The position numbers and the translations under genes were made by a program. Positions 7,557 through 16,146 of a stretch of DNA of 44,390 nt are shown here, one piece after another; within the stretch, counting starts at the first letter, position 1, and each line of letters starts with the position of its first letter. Origin of the DNA: Legionellaceae bacterium (lineage in GTDB: Bacteria; Pseudomonadota; Gammaproteobacteria; Legionellales; Legionellaceae); assembly GCA_029212505.1 (NCBI GenBank), contig JARGOS010000012.1, positions 1 through 44,390 of the forward strand. The letters run 5' to 3'. The notes beneath the pieces are model-generated. The model was given only the letters and a program-made list of their open reading frames with translations. It searched no databases and had not been told where the DNA came from.

Positions 7557-9071
7557 ATGCCATATTCCTTGAATCGCTTAAATGTTGATGATGCACTGCA
7601 AACTCTCGAGATAGCGAGAGATGATTTGTCGAACAAACCTGAAGCAGCAATCGTTAAACTCATTAGGAAAAAGTATAAACTACTTGCTTTAAAGCATCAT
7701 CCCGATCGTCCTGGTGGAAATAATTCACGATTCCAGTCCGTAAAAAAAGCCTACGACGCGTTGATTATAGAAACTGATGAGCATGCCGACGAGCTCGCTC
7801 GTTATTTTGAATCAGCGCACGTCGATATTTCGTTAAAAGCCTTTAATTTTGTCATGGAAGAGGAAATTGAACGTATCAACTCCGAGTTAAGACGTGAGTT
7901 TTCAGAGTTAGCAAATGAAAAAGCTAAAGAAAGTTTTGCCAAACAACATGCAGATTTCTTTAATCTTGCACAAACTTTAGAAAACAACAAAGAAAAAATT
8001 CTAAGAATACGTATCGAAGCACTAAGCCAACAAGAACTTGACCATTCCATGAAACAAGCGTACACCAACGGCATTATTGAGTGGCGAAAACACATCATCA
8101 CCTTGTTCGGTGAAGAAGGCTTAGATGATTTTCAATATAGAGAAGCTTTAGCTTCTGGTAACCTTTGGCCAATTCTTGATACGGCTAAATTAATGCTACC
8201 CACCAAGTGGTTAGCTGCCATCATAAGCAGTGTGGCTTTATGCTTATCTCATACAATGGATGCACTGCCATACCTTATGTTTGGACATCAGCTCCCTGAA
8301 CAGATGTTGATGCTGTACTATCTCGTGTCTGCAATCTTTCTAGCCACTTTCCTCCCCACACCTGTAGCTTTATTAGTCTTGGGCGCGCCTACAATTACAA
8401 AGGCTTTACTGATGCTTGCATGCCCCTACAACCTTATCATTCGGCCATTGCAAGAGCGTTTTTCCGAGCAACCCAAACACCTTATTAGCGCAGGAATAGC
8501 ACTGTTAGCTCTTCTAGCAAGCACATCAGTTTTTTTCATAATTACGACGACTCCTCCAGCTATCCTCATTGCATTGGTTCAAATAGCCCTGCAATTTTGG
8601 ATCATATATCAAAATTACGCTTTGATCATGGCCGAGAAAGAATTAACCGGCGAGTACAATCCAGTACTTATTAAACTTCTGGTTATCTCTACTATCGGTA
8701 GTCTCCTGAATGTAGCGACTGCTACATCAAGCCTTTTTTCAAGCGTACACGCGCTGATGTGCCATTTACCAGAGCCTACAAGCGCGTTGCTCTGGCAAGA
8801 TCAAGCATTTGATTTGATTATGAACTGTAACATGTCTCAGATAATTTCTAGACTCCAATTTCACAAAGATTTTGTTGCCAACATCATGGAGCAACTTCCG
8901 CTACCGGAAAAACCAGTTACCGATCAAGTAAAAAATGCCTACACTTCAGAAAATACACGTGCTACGCAGTCGCATTATTTTTTCAAAACACCAAAAGATG
9001 CATGCCCCAAACATGCCAAAATTCGTGAACCATTGACGCCTGAGGCCGAGCATTGTTTAGAATTTTCTTGA
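7557..9071 (+). CDS. Membrane protein with N-terminal J domain
   Basis: A 504-residue protein with a DnaJ-type domain at about residues 8-75: helix RKKYKLLALK, then HPD at residues 48-50 followed by RPGG, and FQSVKKAYDAL. J domains stimulate Hsp70 (DnaK) ATPase, and the HPD tripeptide needed for that is intact. Residues about 85-190 are highly charged and helical, probably coiled coil. About 210-400 contain five to six hydrophobic segments (for example LVSAIFLATFLPTPVALLVLG and LISAGIALLALLASTSVFFI), and the last 100 residues are soluble. There is no Gly/Phe linker or zinc finger as in DnaJ proper. The ribosome site is weak. The gene lies between a hemE remnant and hemE itself. A role in targeting DnaK to a membrane, or an effector role, is inference. 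Confidence 0.75.
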   Translation: MPYSLNRLNVDDALQTLEIARDDLSNKPEAAIVKLIRKKYKLLALKHHPDRPGGNNSRFQSVKKAYDALIIETDEHADELARYFESAHVDISLKAFNFVMEEEIERINSELRREFSELANEKAKESFAKQHADFFNLAQTLENNKEKILRIRIEALSQQELDHSMKQAYTNGIIEWRKHIITLFGEEGLDDFQYREALASGNLWPILDTAKLMLPTKWLAAIISSVALCLSHTMDALPYLMFGHQLPEQMLMLYYLVSAIFLATFLPTPVALLVLGAPTITKALLMLACPYNLIIRPLQERFSEQPKHLISAGIALLALLASTSVFFIITTTPPAILIALVQIALQFWIIYQNYALIMAEKELTGEYNPVLIKLLVISTIGSLLNVATATSSLFSSVHALMCHLPEPTSALLWQDQAFDLIMNCNMSQIISRLQFHKDFVANIMEQLPLPEKPVTDQVKNAYTSENTRATQSHYFFKTPKDACPKHAKIREPLTPEAEHCLEFS

Positions 9072-9109
9072 TCTAATAGGGGCTGCTGACCTTTCCCTAC
9101 GCCTACTTC

Positions 9110-9126
9110 GCCCGACGTGTTCGGGC
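9110..9126. other. Perfect GC-rich stem-loop between J-domain gene and hemE
   Basis: GCCCGA at 9110-9115 and TCGGGC at 9121-9126 form a perfect 6-bp stem with loop CGTGT, placed between two convergent genes. It may act as a weak bidirectional terminator, but no T-run follows on either strand. Confidence 0.35.
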
Positions 9127-9166
9127 CATCCATTTATTGATGTCTTTACTGGGTTGTCGTAATCCA

Positions 9167-10231
9167 TTAGGCCACCTCATGATACGCTGGGCTCAAAGCA
9201 TGCACTGCGTCAATCATCGCGGCTACATGCTCGGGTGGCACATCGGGCGTAATCCCATGCCCTAAATTAAAAATATGACCTGAGCCCGAACCAAACGACG
9301 CTAACACACGCGCCACTTCAGCTCGAATACACTCGGGTGAGGTTAGCAGTACCGTTGGGTCTAAATTACCTTGTAGAACCACCCGCTCACCAACTTCACG
9401 CCGTGCTCGCGCCAAATCACAGGTCCAGTCCAAACCTAAAGCATCACACCCCGTATCAGCCAAGGTCGACAACCACTGACCACCACCTTTGGTAAACAAT
9501 ATGATAGGTATATCTGGATGAAGCGCTTTAAGACGCGTCACAATTTGATCAAGATAATCACACGAAAATGCTTTAAAATTAGGCGTGGTTAATACCCCAC
9601 CCCAACTATCAAACACCATAAGAGCATTCACACCTGCGGCCACTTGACCACTTAAATAATCAACGATGGAATCTGTGAGTTTAGTCAAAAGCATATGCAT
9701 CGCTTCAGGGTGCTGATACATAAAGCCTAATACCTGCTTGAAATCTCGACTTCCACGTCCTTCAATCATATAACTTGCGAGTGTCCATGGGCTGCCAGAA
9801 AATCCAATCAACGGCAAATCTTCAGGCATGTCTTGACGAATACGCGCTGCCGCCTCCATCACATAACCTAGCGATTCAGATGTGTTTGGAACACGCAACG
9901 CTTCAACTTCAGACACCGCTCGGATAGGCCGCGCAAATTTAGGACCTTCGCCCTCAGAAAACGAAAGCCCAAGCCCCATGGCATCAGGAATGGTTAAGAT
10001 ATCTGAAAATAAAATCGCAGCATCCAAATCATACCGCCTTAAGGGTTGAAGTGTTACTTCACAGGCAAGTGCTGGCGTGCGACACAGCGTCATGAAATCA
10101 CCGGCTTTGGCACGTACTTCACGGTATTCAGGTAAATAACGCCCAGCTTGGCGCATAAACCAAACGGGGGTACGTGACACAGGTTCACGTCTTAACGTAC
10201 GTAAAAAAAGAGATTGATTGCATGTAACCAT
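9167..10231 (-). CDS. hemE: Uroporphyrinogen decarboxylase
   Basis: Decarboxylates the four acetate side chains of uroporphyrinogen III to give coproporphyrinogen III in haem synthesis, as a cytosolic homodimer without cofactor. The 354-residue sequence matches the usual length and carries both signature regions: PVWFMRQAGRYLPEYRxVR near the N-terminus (active-site Arg loop) and GFSGSPWTLASYMIEG around residue 145. The ILFSDILTIPDAMG stretch contains the catalytic Asp. It is divergent from folB with about 60 bases between them. A degenerate copy of its 3' end lies at 7401-7485. Confidence 0.97.
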   Translation of the reverse strand: MVTCNQSLFLRTLRREPVSRTPVWFMRQAGRYLPEYREVRAKAGDFMTLCRTPALACEVTLQPLRRYDLDAAILFSDILTIPDAMGLGLSFSEGEGPKFARPIRAVSEVEALRVPNTSESLGYVMEAAARIRQDMPEDLPLIGFSGSPWTLASYMIEGRGSRDFKQVLGFMYQHPEAMHMLLTKLTDSIVDYLSGQVAAGVNALMVFDSWGGVLTTPNFKAFSCDYLDQIVTRLKALHPDIPIILFTKGGGQWLSTLADTGCDALGLDWTCDLARARREVGERVVLQGNLDPTVLLTSPECIRAEVARVLASFGSGSGHIFNLGHGITPDVPPEHVAAMIDAVHALSPAYHEVA

Positions 10232-10289
10232 TCGACACCACCCAACAAAGCATGTTAAAAATGCGCTAGTTTAACATGAGAAGCGATTC

Positions 10290-10640
10290 ATGAATATTTT
10301 ACGCATCGAAGCCCTACGTACCACCACCCGCATTGGCGTGCATGCCTGGGAACAACGCATTGACCAAGTGTTATTACTGGATATTGATATCCCACTCAGC
10401 TCAGAAAAACTCGAGCAAGCCGATGACGCCATCGAAAATACACTTGATTACGACGCGCTCTGCCAGCATGTGACCCATTTAGTTGAGTCGAACGCTTTTA
10501 AACTCATCGAAACCGTCGCTCTGCGTGTCATCGAGTCCGTCCAAAGCAGGTTTGGAGTCCAAGCTATCACCGTGCGTGTAAGCAAACCTCATGCCATTGC
10601 GAATGCCAGCAACATCAGTATTACCATGACACGCACCTAA
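10290..10640 (+). CDS. folB: Dihydroneopterin aldolase
   Basis: Converts 7,8-dihydroneopterin to 6-hydroxymethyl-7,8-dihydropterin and glycolaldehyde in folate synthesis. The 116-residue protein shows the family pattern: IGVHAWEQRIDQVLLLDIDI, the TLDYDALCQHV segment, LIETVALRV with the Glu that anchors the pterin, and the C-terminal VRVSKPHAIANASNISI (family SKPxA). Length equals that of E. coli FolB within a few residues. Its last 162 bases are also covered on the opposite strand by the C-terminal tail of the degenerate P-type ATPase frame, an unusual antisense overlap. Confidence 0.93.
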   Translation: MNILRIEALRTTTRIGVHAWEQRIDQVLLLDIDIPLSSEKLEQADDAIENTLDYDALCQHVTHLVESNAFKLIETVALRVIESVQSRFGVQAITVRVSKPHAIANASNISITMTRT

Positions 10641-13136
10641 ATTAGATTGAGATTGAGATTGAGGCATAATTTCAGGCGCGTCTTCACAACTAAAACGATA
10701 GACATTCGCAAAAATCAGGAGTGTCTGAAGCATCATGAGTGCGGCCCCAACTGCGGGGCTCATCATCATGCCTGTTCCAAATAATAACCCCATCGGGGCA
10801 AAAACTGCAACGGCGTTATACAGCAAATTAAACGCTAGATTTTGATTGATGTGTTCAACCGTTCGTTCAGCAGTTTTAAACACTTGGAGCACCGAGAGTA
10901 AGCTATCATCATGGATAACCGCAGATGCAGCCCCTTGCGCTGCCACATGCCCGCCTGTGTGCGCAACAGCTAAACCAAAATCACTCGCGGCAATCGCACT
11001 AGCATCATTGCCATAATCCCCAACCATGGCCACCGTGCACCCTTGTTCTTGTAGCTCTTGAACATAGCCTTGTTTTGATTTGTCTCGGGTATGACCTGCT
11101 TTTGTTGTAACATCCAAAATCTGTATTTTAAACTGAGTATCTTGTAGTTTTTCCTCTAAGTTTGTTAAGTCCATATCTTCGGGTAAAAATACGGATTCGC
11201 TCATGTCTTTCACAAAATATGCTTTAGGATTATCACTTAAATAAACAACCCCTTCTTTTACATTATTCAGATCCCCCTCTAATGAGGATATCAATTTAAA
11301 TTCATACCCACTCTCTCTATCTGGCGCACAATTATAAGAAACATGCTTCACATCAATACTAAGCGCCGTCGCATAAAGCTCGGCTGTACTTTTATCTGCT
11401 CCTGTACACATGAGTACCTTTTTACCGGCGTCTTGCAGCGCTTGAACCACAACACCGGCTTTGCTACGCAGCTTATCTTCTAAAACCACATGGCCTATAA
11501 CAACACCATTCGTAGCTAGATACACGACACTTTCACCAAAACCAACCTCAGGTGCCTCAACTGCAATACTCGCTTGCTTCATCATGTTTTGATTTCCAAG
11601 CACATATTCCACATCATCGAGTTTCACACGAATACCCGTGCGTTCATGCGAGACCACCTGGCGCCTACCAGCCACACGCTCGCCCTTATAGGCTTTTCGA
11701 ATCGCGCCAGCCATTGCGTGTGGTTCGCCTTCTTCAAGTGTTGCCATGAGACCTAGTATTTCTTTACTCGTATAATTTTGAACTTTAGGCTCGCCTTCGG
11801 TGAGTGTGCCGTTTAAATCAAACACGACACAATCAACAGCCGCAGCGGCTTCTAGATGCTCAGGAACTCGAAAAGATACATCGTCGTTCTTATCTTCTTT
11901 CTTAAATTGATTAATACCTACTTGAATCACAAGCGGAGTAATCAACCCAAATGTACACGGACAGGCGGCAACTAAAACCGACGAAACGCACTGCAAAGCA
12001 AGCACCCATGAAGAAAAATACACACCAACAATCATACCCGAAAGTAAAGCAACAGCGACCACAGCAGGAATAAAAAATTGGAGTATATATGCTGTTGTCT
12101 TAGGTTTTGGAGGTGGATTTTCTTGAGCTCGTTTGATTTTGGCCTCAAGAATGCGTGCATCTTCTTGGGCCAAAAAAGAATCACGTGCCGCGGCGCTTGC
12201 TTTAAATAAAAGCGAGTCACCACCTGAGACAGACATGATTTTTGTGCCGGCATCAAGTTTTTCATGACAAACCAAGGGTGTTAAACGCTCTGAGCCCTGT
12301 TTATATTTATTCGATGTAAAACCTGCTCCCGACACAAACTCACCGTCCACAGGTAAAATTTTACCGGGGAACACATGAAAAACATCATCTTTATTAATCT
12401 TATGACGTGGAATTTTGCGACCATCCTCGCGTATCACCTCTGAAGGTAATGCCGTATCATCTTGAAGTCGTGTTATGGCAGATAATTTTGCTTTAAACGC
12501 CTCTTCAATCGCAAGGCCCGCATGTCGAAAACCAAAGATTAATAAACCGGCCTCAAACATCATTGGCACACCAGGAACAAAAAGTGCAGTAACAGAAACC
12601 AGTAATATCACGCCCGTGCTGATAGAAAAAAGTGTATCCATCGTCCAATGGCCTTTCCGCAACCCACGGTACGCATGACGATAAAAAGGCCAACCCAGAC
12701 CTACCGTTAGACCAAGACTCATCGAGGCGATAACAACCGTTAACAACCAAGGCATGCTTGTGATAAATAGCGGCAAAACTAATAAGGAAAAACCAGAAAA
12801 AAGCCCTAATGCGCCTTTATACTTATGGGGCCACACTGTGGTTTCAGGTGCATCCTCTTCAGGTTCAGGTTCAGGTTCAGATTCAGATATATCATCCGTA
12901 TTTTCAAATACATCATCCAAAAGCTTAGATACAAAACCTATGTCATCAAGAAGTTTAAATACGTGTGCATGAACATCACAATCGCTACGTAATTTATCCG
13001 TATCAAGTATTACGGTATGTGTAAGGTGAGCTATTAAAAGATCACAATTACCCAATAACTCATCGTTTTTGAATGCATGCTTAACCGCTTCAACACAACA
13101 ACCACCCATATCAGGAACAGAATAAGTATAAATCAA
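10479..13136 (-). CDS. Degenerate heavy-metal (P1B) P-type ATPase-like protein
   Basis: An 885-residue frame with the architecture of CopA/ZntA-type metal pumps: N-terminal metal-binding domain (residues 1-75, MGGCC in place of MxCxxC), acidic EP-rich linker (84-95), membrane helices, actuator, the CPC metal site ACPCTFG (Cys392, Cys394), phosphorylation and nucleotide domains, and two final helices. Most catalytic motifs are changed: TGE of the actuator is QGS at 280-282, DKTGT is DLNGT at 440-444 (the Asp remains), HP of the nucleotide domain is PH at 472-473, TGD is TGA at 578-580, and GDGxND is GDYGND at 706-711. About 75 extra residues lie between the last two. The final 53 residues are antisense to folB. 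TTG at 13136 follows AGGA. Pumping seems unlikely; a binding or pseudoenzyme role is possible. Confidence 0.8.
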   Translation of the reverse strand: MIYTYSVPDMGGCCVEAVKHAFKNDELLGNCDLLIAHLTHTVILDTDKLRSDCDVHAHVFKLLDDIGFVSKLLDDVFENTDDISESEPEPEPEEDAPETTVWPHKYKGALGLFSGFSLLVLPLFITSMPWLLTVVIASMSLGLTVGLGWPFYRHAYRGLRKGHWTMDTLFSISTGVILLVSVTALFVPGVPMMFEAGLLIFGFRHAGLAIEEAFKAKLSAITRLQDDTALPSEVIREDGRKIPRHKINKDDVFHVFPGKILPVDGEFVSGAGFTSNKYKQGSERLTPLVCHEKLDAGTKIMSVSGGDSLLFKASAAARDSFLAQEDARILEAKIKRAQENPPPKPKTTAYILQFFIPAVVAVALLSGMIVGVYFSSWVLALQCVSSVLVAACPCTFGLITPLVIQVGINQFKKEDKNDDVSFRVPEHLEAAAAVDCVVFDLNGTLTEGEPKVQNYTSKEILGLMATLEEGEPHAMAGAIRKAYKGERVAGRRQVVSHERTGIRVKLDDVEYVLGNQNMMKQASIAVEAPEVGFGESVVYLATNGVVIGHVVLEDKLRSKAGVVVQALQDAGKKVLMCTGADKSTAELYATALSIDVKHVSYNCAPDRESGYEFKLISSLEGDLNNVKEGVVYLSDNPKAYFVKDMSESVFLPEDMDLTNLEEKLQDTQFKIQILDVTTKAGHTRDKSKQGYVQELQEQGCTVAMVGDYGNDASAIAASDFGLAVAHTGGHVAAQGAASAVIHDDSLLSVLQVFKTAERTVEHINQNLAFNLLYNAVAVFAPMGLLFGTGMMMSPAVGAALMMLQTLLIFANVYRFSCEDAPEIMPQSQSQSNLGACHGNTDVAGIRNGMRFAYTHGDSLDSKPALDGLDDTQSDGFDEFKSVRLN
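10645..10662. repeat. Tandem hexamer GATTGA x3 beside folB stop
   Basis: Three perfect copies of GATTGA begin four bases after the folB stop codon. On the minus strand they encode SQSQSQ-like residues in the ATPase tail. Copy number change would keep that frame open. Confidence 0.8.
12858..12887. repeat. Tandem hexamer TTCAGG/TTCAGA x5 in ATPase linker
   Basis: Five hexamers (three TTCAGG, two TTCAGA) encode the alternating SESEPEPEPE linker on the minus strand, between the metal-binding domain and the first membrane helix. Changes in copy number would alter linker length in frame. Confidence 0.8.
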
Positions 13137-13184
13137 GACCAGTACATCCTACGTCATGCTTAGCTTATGGTTAAGCTAAAAAAG

Positions 13185-13784
13185 TTACGACTCCATTCTT
13201 CGAATAATGCCTGAAACACGCTCGCTATGAGCGATGGCTCCTTGGGCTTTTTCTGCTTGCGTTTTGGAAGCAAAAGGACCGACCACCACACGATGCCACG
13301 CTGCACCTTGTTGTGTAATGGTTTTAATGTTGGCCTCAATACCTCGCATCACAAGCCCAGCCAACATTTGCTCAGCATCCTCACGTCGTTGAAATGAAGC
13401 AAGTTGCAACACATAATAAGTTTGATGCGGATTAATATTCACCGTATCCGCCACCGCAGGTGAAGCAGGCGCTGAAGCAGCAGGAGCAGAAACAGAGGCG
13501 GTCTTTGCGATTTCAGAAGGCGTTTTTTTGGGCGGCTCGGTTTTCTCTTGCGTAAGCAGAGTATAAAATTCAAATTTAGGCTTAGGCAAGGCTGCCACAT
13601 CGACACCTGAATCTTCGACAACGGCGGGATGCCCTAAATGAATTTTTAACCAACTGATAACCAACACCGGGTTACAAAACCAAGAAAAAGCATAGCCCAA
13701 CACAAAACCAAGGATAACCCATGGAACCCTCGAGGTTGTTGAGCGAGGTTTTCTCTTTCTACGCTGTTCGGGATAGTTTGCCAT
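13185..13784 (-). CDS. SPOR-domain membrane protein (FtsN-like)
   Basis: A 199-residue bitopic protein. A basic cytoplasmic N-terminus (RRKRKPRS) precedes one membrane helix (VPWVILGFVLGYAFSWF) and a Pro/Ala/Lys-rich periplasmic linker. The C-terminal SPOR domain runs about 120-195 (YYVLQLASFQRREDAEQML, then HRVVVGPFASKTQAEKAQ), which binds denuded septal peptidoglycan. This is the FtsN layout, and position directly downstream of argS is typical for such genes in gammaproteobacteria. The ATG at 13784 overlaps the argS stop as TGATG, so translation is probably coupled; a GTG three bases earlier is also possible. Whether it is the essential FtsN or a paralogue cannot be decided here. Confidence 0.85.
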   Translation of the reverse strand: MANYPEQRRKRKPRSTTSRVPWVILGFVLGYAFSWFCNPVLVISWLKIHLGHPAVVEDSGVDVAALPKPKFEFYTLLTQEKTEPPKKTPSEIAKTASVSAPAASAPASPAVADTVNINPHQTYYVLQLASFQRREDAEQMLAGLVMRGIEANIKTITQQGAAWHRVVVGPFASKTQAEKAQGAIAHSERVSGIIRRMES

Positions 13785-15547
13785 CACATGCTCTCAGGAT
13801 AAGAAACACCCAGCAAGGTTAAGCCATTACGTAACACCTGGCGCACAGCCGACAGCAAGCAAAAACGCGCAGACCGTAGGGCTTTGTCCTCACACAATAA
13901 AGGCACGGCATTGTAATAAGCATGCAGTGCATTCGCCAACTCTCTTAAATAATAGGCTATTTGGTGAGGTTCGCAAGCTTCTGCCGCAATCTGTATCGCA
14001 TCAGGGTAACGCCCGATTTGTGTCACCAAAGCAGATTCGTGTTTTTCGGTGAGTAAATCCAAGTTTTCAAGACCGATGTTTTTATCCCATGCCATCTCGC
14101 GTGCTTCAAGTTGCCTAAACACACTGCTGATACGTGCGTGTGCGTATTGAATATAATACACCGGATTATCGCGTGATTCAGACTTTGCTAAATCTAAATC
14201 AAAATCCATGTGTTGCTCAGGTTTACGCATGACATAGAAAAACCGTGCTGCGTCGCTACCGACTTCGTCGCGTAACTCACGTAGCGTGACAAAAGAACCA
14301 CTGCGCGTCGACATTTGAACACGCTCGCCTTGACGATACAAAATAGCAAATTGAACGAGACACACGCGCAACGCTTCATCATCATGGCCCAATGCTTTAA
14401 CCGCGGCTTTAAGGCGGGGTATATACCCGTGATGATCGGCACCAAACAGATCAATCACACGATCAAACCCACGTCTGTATTTATCCCAATGATAGGCAAC
14501 ATCTGATGCAAAATAGGTCGGCTGACCGTTGGCCCGCACCAACACACGATCTTTTTCATCACCAAATTCGGTGGACTTAAACCAGACGGCTCCTTCTTGT
14601 TCAAACGTAAAGCCGGCTTGTTTTAATGCCGCCACGCCTTCAGCAATCGCCCCTGAATCCAATAAGCTTCGTTCAGAAAACCATTGGTCATAATGCACAC
14701 CAAATTCACCCAAATCTTGCTTAATATCATCCAGTACCGAGTTAAGTGCTGTTTGGTGAAAGATTAAAAACCCTGCTTCACCTAACGTTTGTTTTGCATG
14801 GTTAATCAGTGCGTCGATATATTTTTCTTTATCCCCACCTTCCGGTTCATCCAAAGGTAAATCAGCGATGATATCTGACCAAACGCGACGATACGTGTCT
14901 TGATGTTCGGCATACAACGCAGCAGCAATATCACGAACATAATCACCTTTATAAGCATTTGCAGGAAAGGTGATAACTTCACCAGCGCAAGCTAAATAAC
15001 GGAGCCATACGCTCACGGCGAGAATATCCATTTGACGCCCGGCGTCGTTGACATAGTATTCACGCGTAATATCAAACCCTGCTTTTTCTAATAAATTAGC
15101 CAAGCTTGCGCCAAACGCAGCACTACGGCCATGCCCTACATGCAACGGCCCGGTTGGGTTAGCTGAAACGTATTCTAAAAGCACGCGCTCGCGCTTGCCG
15201 TTGGTATTTGCACCAAATGCATCCGCTTGTTCAAACACACGTTTTAAAATCAACGATGCACGACTTGCTGCTTCCATAAAAAAATTAATAAAGCCCGGCC
15301 CTGCAATTTCTACACGTTTTAATAAGGCGTGCTCGGGCAAAGCCTCAACTAATTTAGTGGCAAGCACTTGAGGTGGCTGCTTGCAAGGCTTGGCCAGCAT
15401 CAACGCTATATTCGTGGCAAAATCACCGTGCCGCGTATCTTTTGTCGGTTCTACTTTAATAGAAAGTTGAAGATCGGCGGGAATCACAGCATCTGTTTTT
15501 AGCTGTTCTAGGGCTTGATTAATTAACTGCTCAACGATAGATTTCAT
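13784..15547 (-). CDS. argS: Arginyl-tRNA synthetase
   Basis: Charges tRNA-Arg with arginine, class I enzyme. The 587-residue protein has the N-terminal Add-1 tRNA-binding domain (to about residue 105). The HIGH-type signature is HVGHG at residues 136-140, after SANPTGPL. The KMSKS region is represented by MSTRSG near residue 411, and the C-terminal anticodon-binding helices end [10 protein letters not shown]. Length is as expected. The stop overlaps the start of the SPOR protein. The rhodanese-secB-gpsA group begins divergently about 140 bases upstream. Confidence 0.97.
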   Translation of the reverse strand: MKSIVEQLINQALEQLKTDAVIPADLQLSIKVEPTKDTRHGDFATNIALMLAKPCKQPPQVLATKLVEALPEHALLKRVEIAGPGFINFFMEAASRASLILKRVFEQADAFGANTNGKRERVLLEYVSANPTGPLHVGHGRSAAFGASLANLLEKAGFDITREYYVNDAGRQMDILAVSVWLRYLACAGEVITFPANAYKGDYVRDIAAALYAEHQDTYRRVWSDIIADLPLDEPEGGDKEKYIDALINHAKQTLGEAGFLIFHQTALNSVLDDIKQDLGEFGVHYDQWFSERSLLDSGAIAEGVAALKQAGFTFEQEGAVWFKSTEFGDEKDRVLVRANGQPTYFASDVAYHWDKYRRGFDRVIDLFGADHHGYIPRLKAAVKALGHDDEALRVCLVQFAILYRQGERVQMSTRSGSFVTLRELRDEVGSDAARFFYVMRKPEQHMDFDLDLAKSESRDNPVYYIQYAHARISSVFRQLEAREMAWDKNIGLENLDLLTEKHESALVTQIGRYPDAIQIAAEACEPHQIAYYLRELANALHAYYNAVPLLCEDKALRSARFCLLSAVRQVLRNGLTLLGVSYPESM

Positions 15548-15639
15548 ATTTATACGTACGTCGTGATCTCAAAATTGCTATTATGCGCTCTTTCGTGCCG
15601 ACTGAAAAGTCATAAAGCAATTCTGGCTTGCCTTATGCT

Positions 15640-15645
15640 TATAAT
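15640..15645 (+). promoter_or_regulatory. Consensus -10 hexamer before rhodanese-secB-gpsA
   Basis: A perfect TATAAT lies 45 bases upstream of the rhodanese start. No good -35 hexamer is seen at 16-18 bases, so the promoter may need an activator or be only partly recognised. Confidence 0.4.
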
Positions 15646-15690
15646 CGCTGGATAATCCGACCCATAAATTTAAAATTTAGGTATTTATTT

Positions 15691-16113
15691 ATGATCAACC
15701 AACTTCAAGAATTTATTTTACATCACTGGGAATTATGGCTCGCTCTTTTGGCCGTATTAAGCCTGCTACTTATCAACGAGCATCTCACGAAAAAAAATGG
15801 CCCACAAGCGCTTTCAACCGCTGATGCGATTGACGCCATAAACCATCAAGACGCCATCGTCATTGATATACGTGAAGCCACTGCCTATCAAGCCGGTCAT
15901 GTGGTTGGGGCAAAAAATCTTCCTGGCGAACCTTTAGGCAAACTCGAAAAATACAAACAAAAACCGCTCATACTTGTTTGTTCTCGCGGTTTGCAATCTT
16001 CAGCGCTTGCCGTTAAATTACGTAAACAAGGGTTTACCGACGTCATGATTTTAGCCGGTGGAATCACCGCCTGGAAAACGGCAAACTTGCCACTGACTAA
16101 AGGCAAAAAATAA
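15691..16113 (+). CDS. Membrane-anchored rhodanese-like protein (YibN type)
   Basis: A 140-residue protein with one N-terminal membrane helix (LWLALLAVLSLLLI) and a single rhodanese domain: AIVIDIREATAYQAGHVVGAKNLP, the active loop VCSRGLQSS with catalytic Cys, and ILAGGITAWKTANLPL. Rhodanese domains transfer sulfane sulfur. The ATG at 15691 follows a weak AGGT; an upstream in-frame TTG at 15628 would add residues over the promoter and is rejected. Order rhodanese-secB-gpsA matches yibN-(grxC)-secB-gpsA of enterics, with grxC missing here. Recent family literature links YibN to membrane protein partners; that is not visible in the sequence. Confidence 0.88.
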   Translation: MINQLQEFILHHWELWLALLAVLSLLLINEHLTKKNGPQALSTADAIDAINHQDAIVIDIREATAYQAGHVVGAKNLPGEPLGKLEKYKQKPLILVCSRGLQSSALAVKLRKQGFTDVMILAGGITAWKTANLPLTKGKK

Positions 16114-16146
16114 TTTTTTTTATAATTTACTTACAGCAATAGGATA

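Noticed and set aside
12754-12972. Ser/Gly-rich plus-strand frame (SGSGSGSDSD)
   Set aside because: It is the opposite strand of the EP repeat in the ATPase linker, not a gene.
15628-15690. Longer rhodanese start at a TTG
   Set aside because: It would translate across the TATAAT promoter element, and the ATG at 15691 leads straight into the membrane helix as in YibN.
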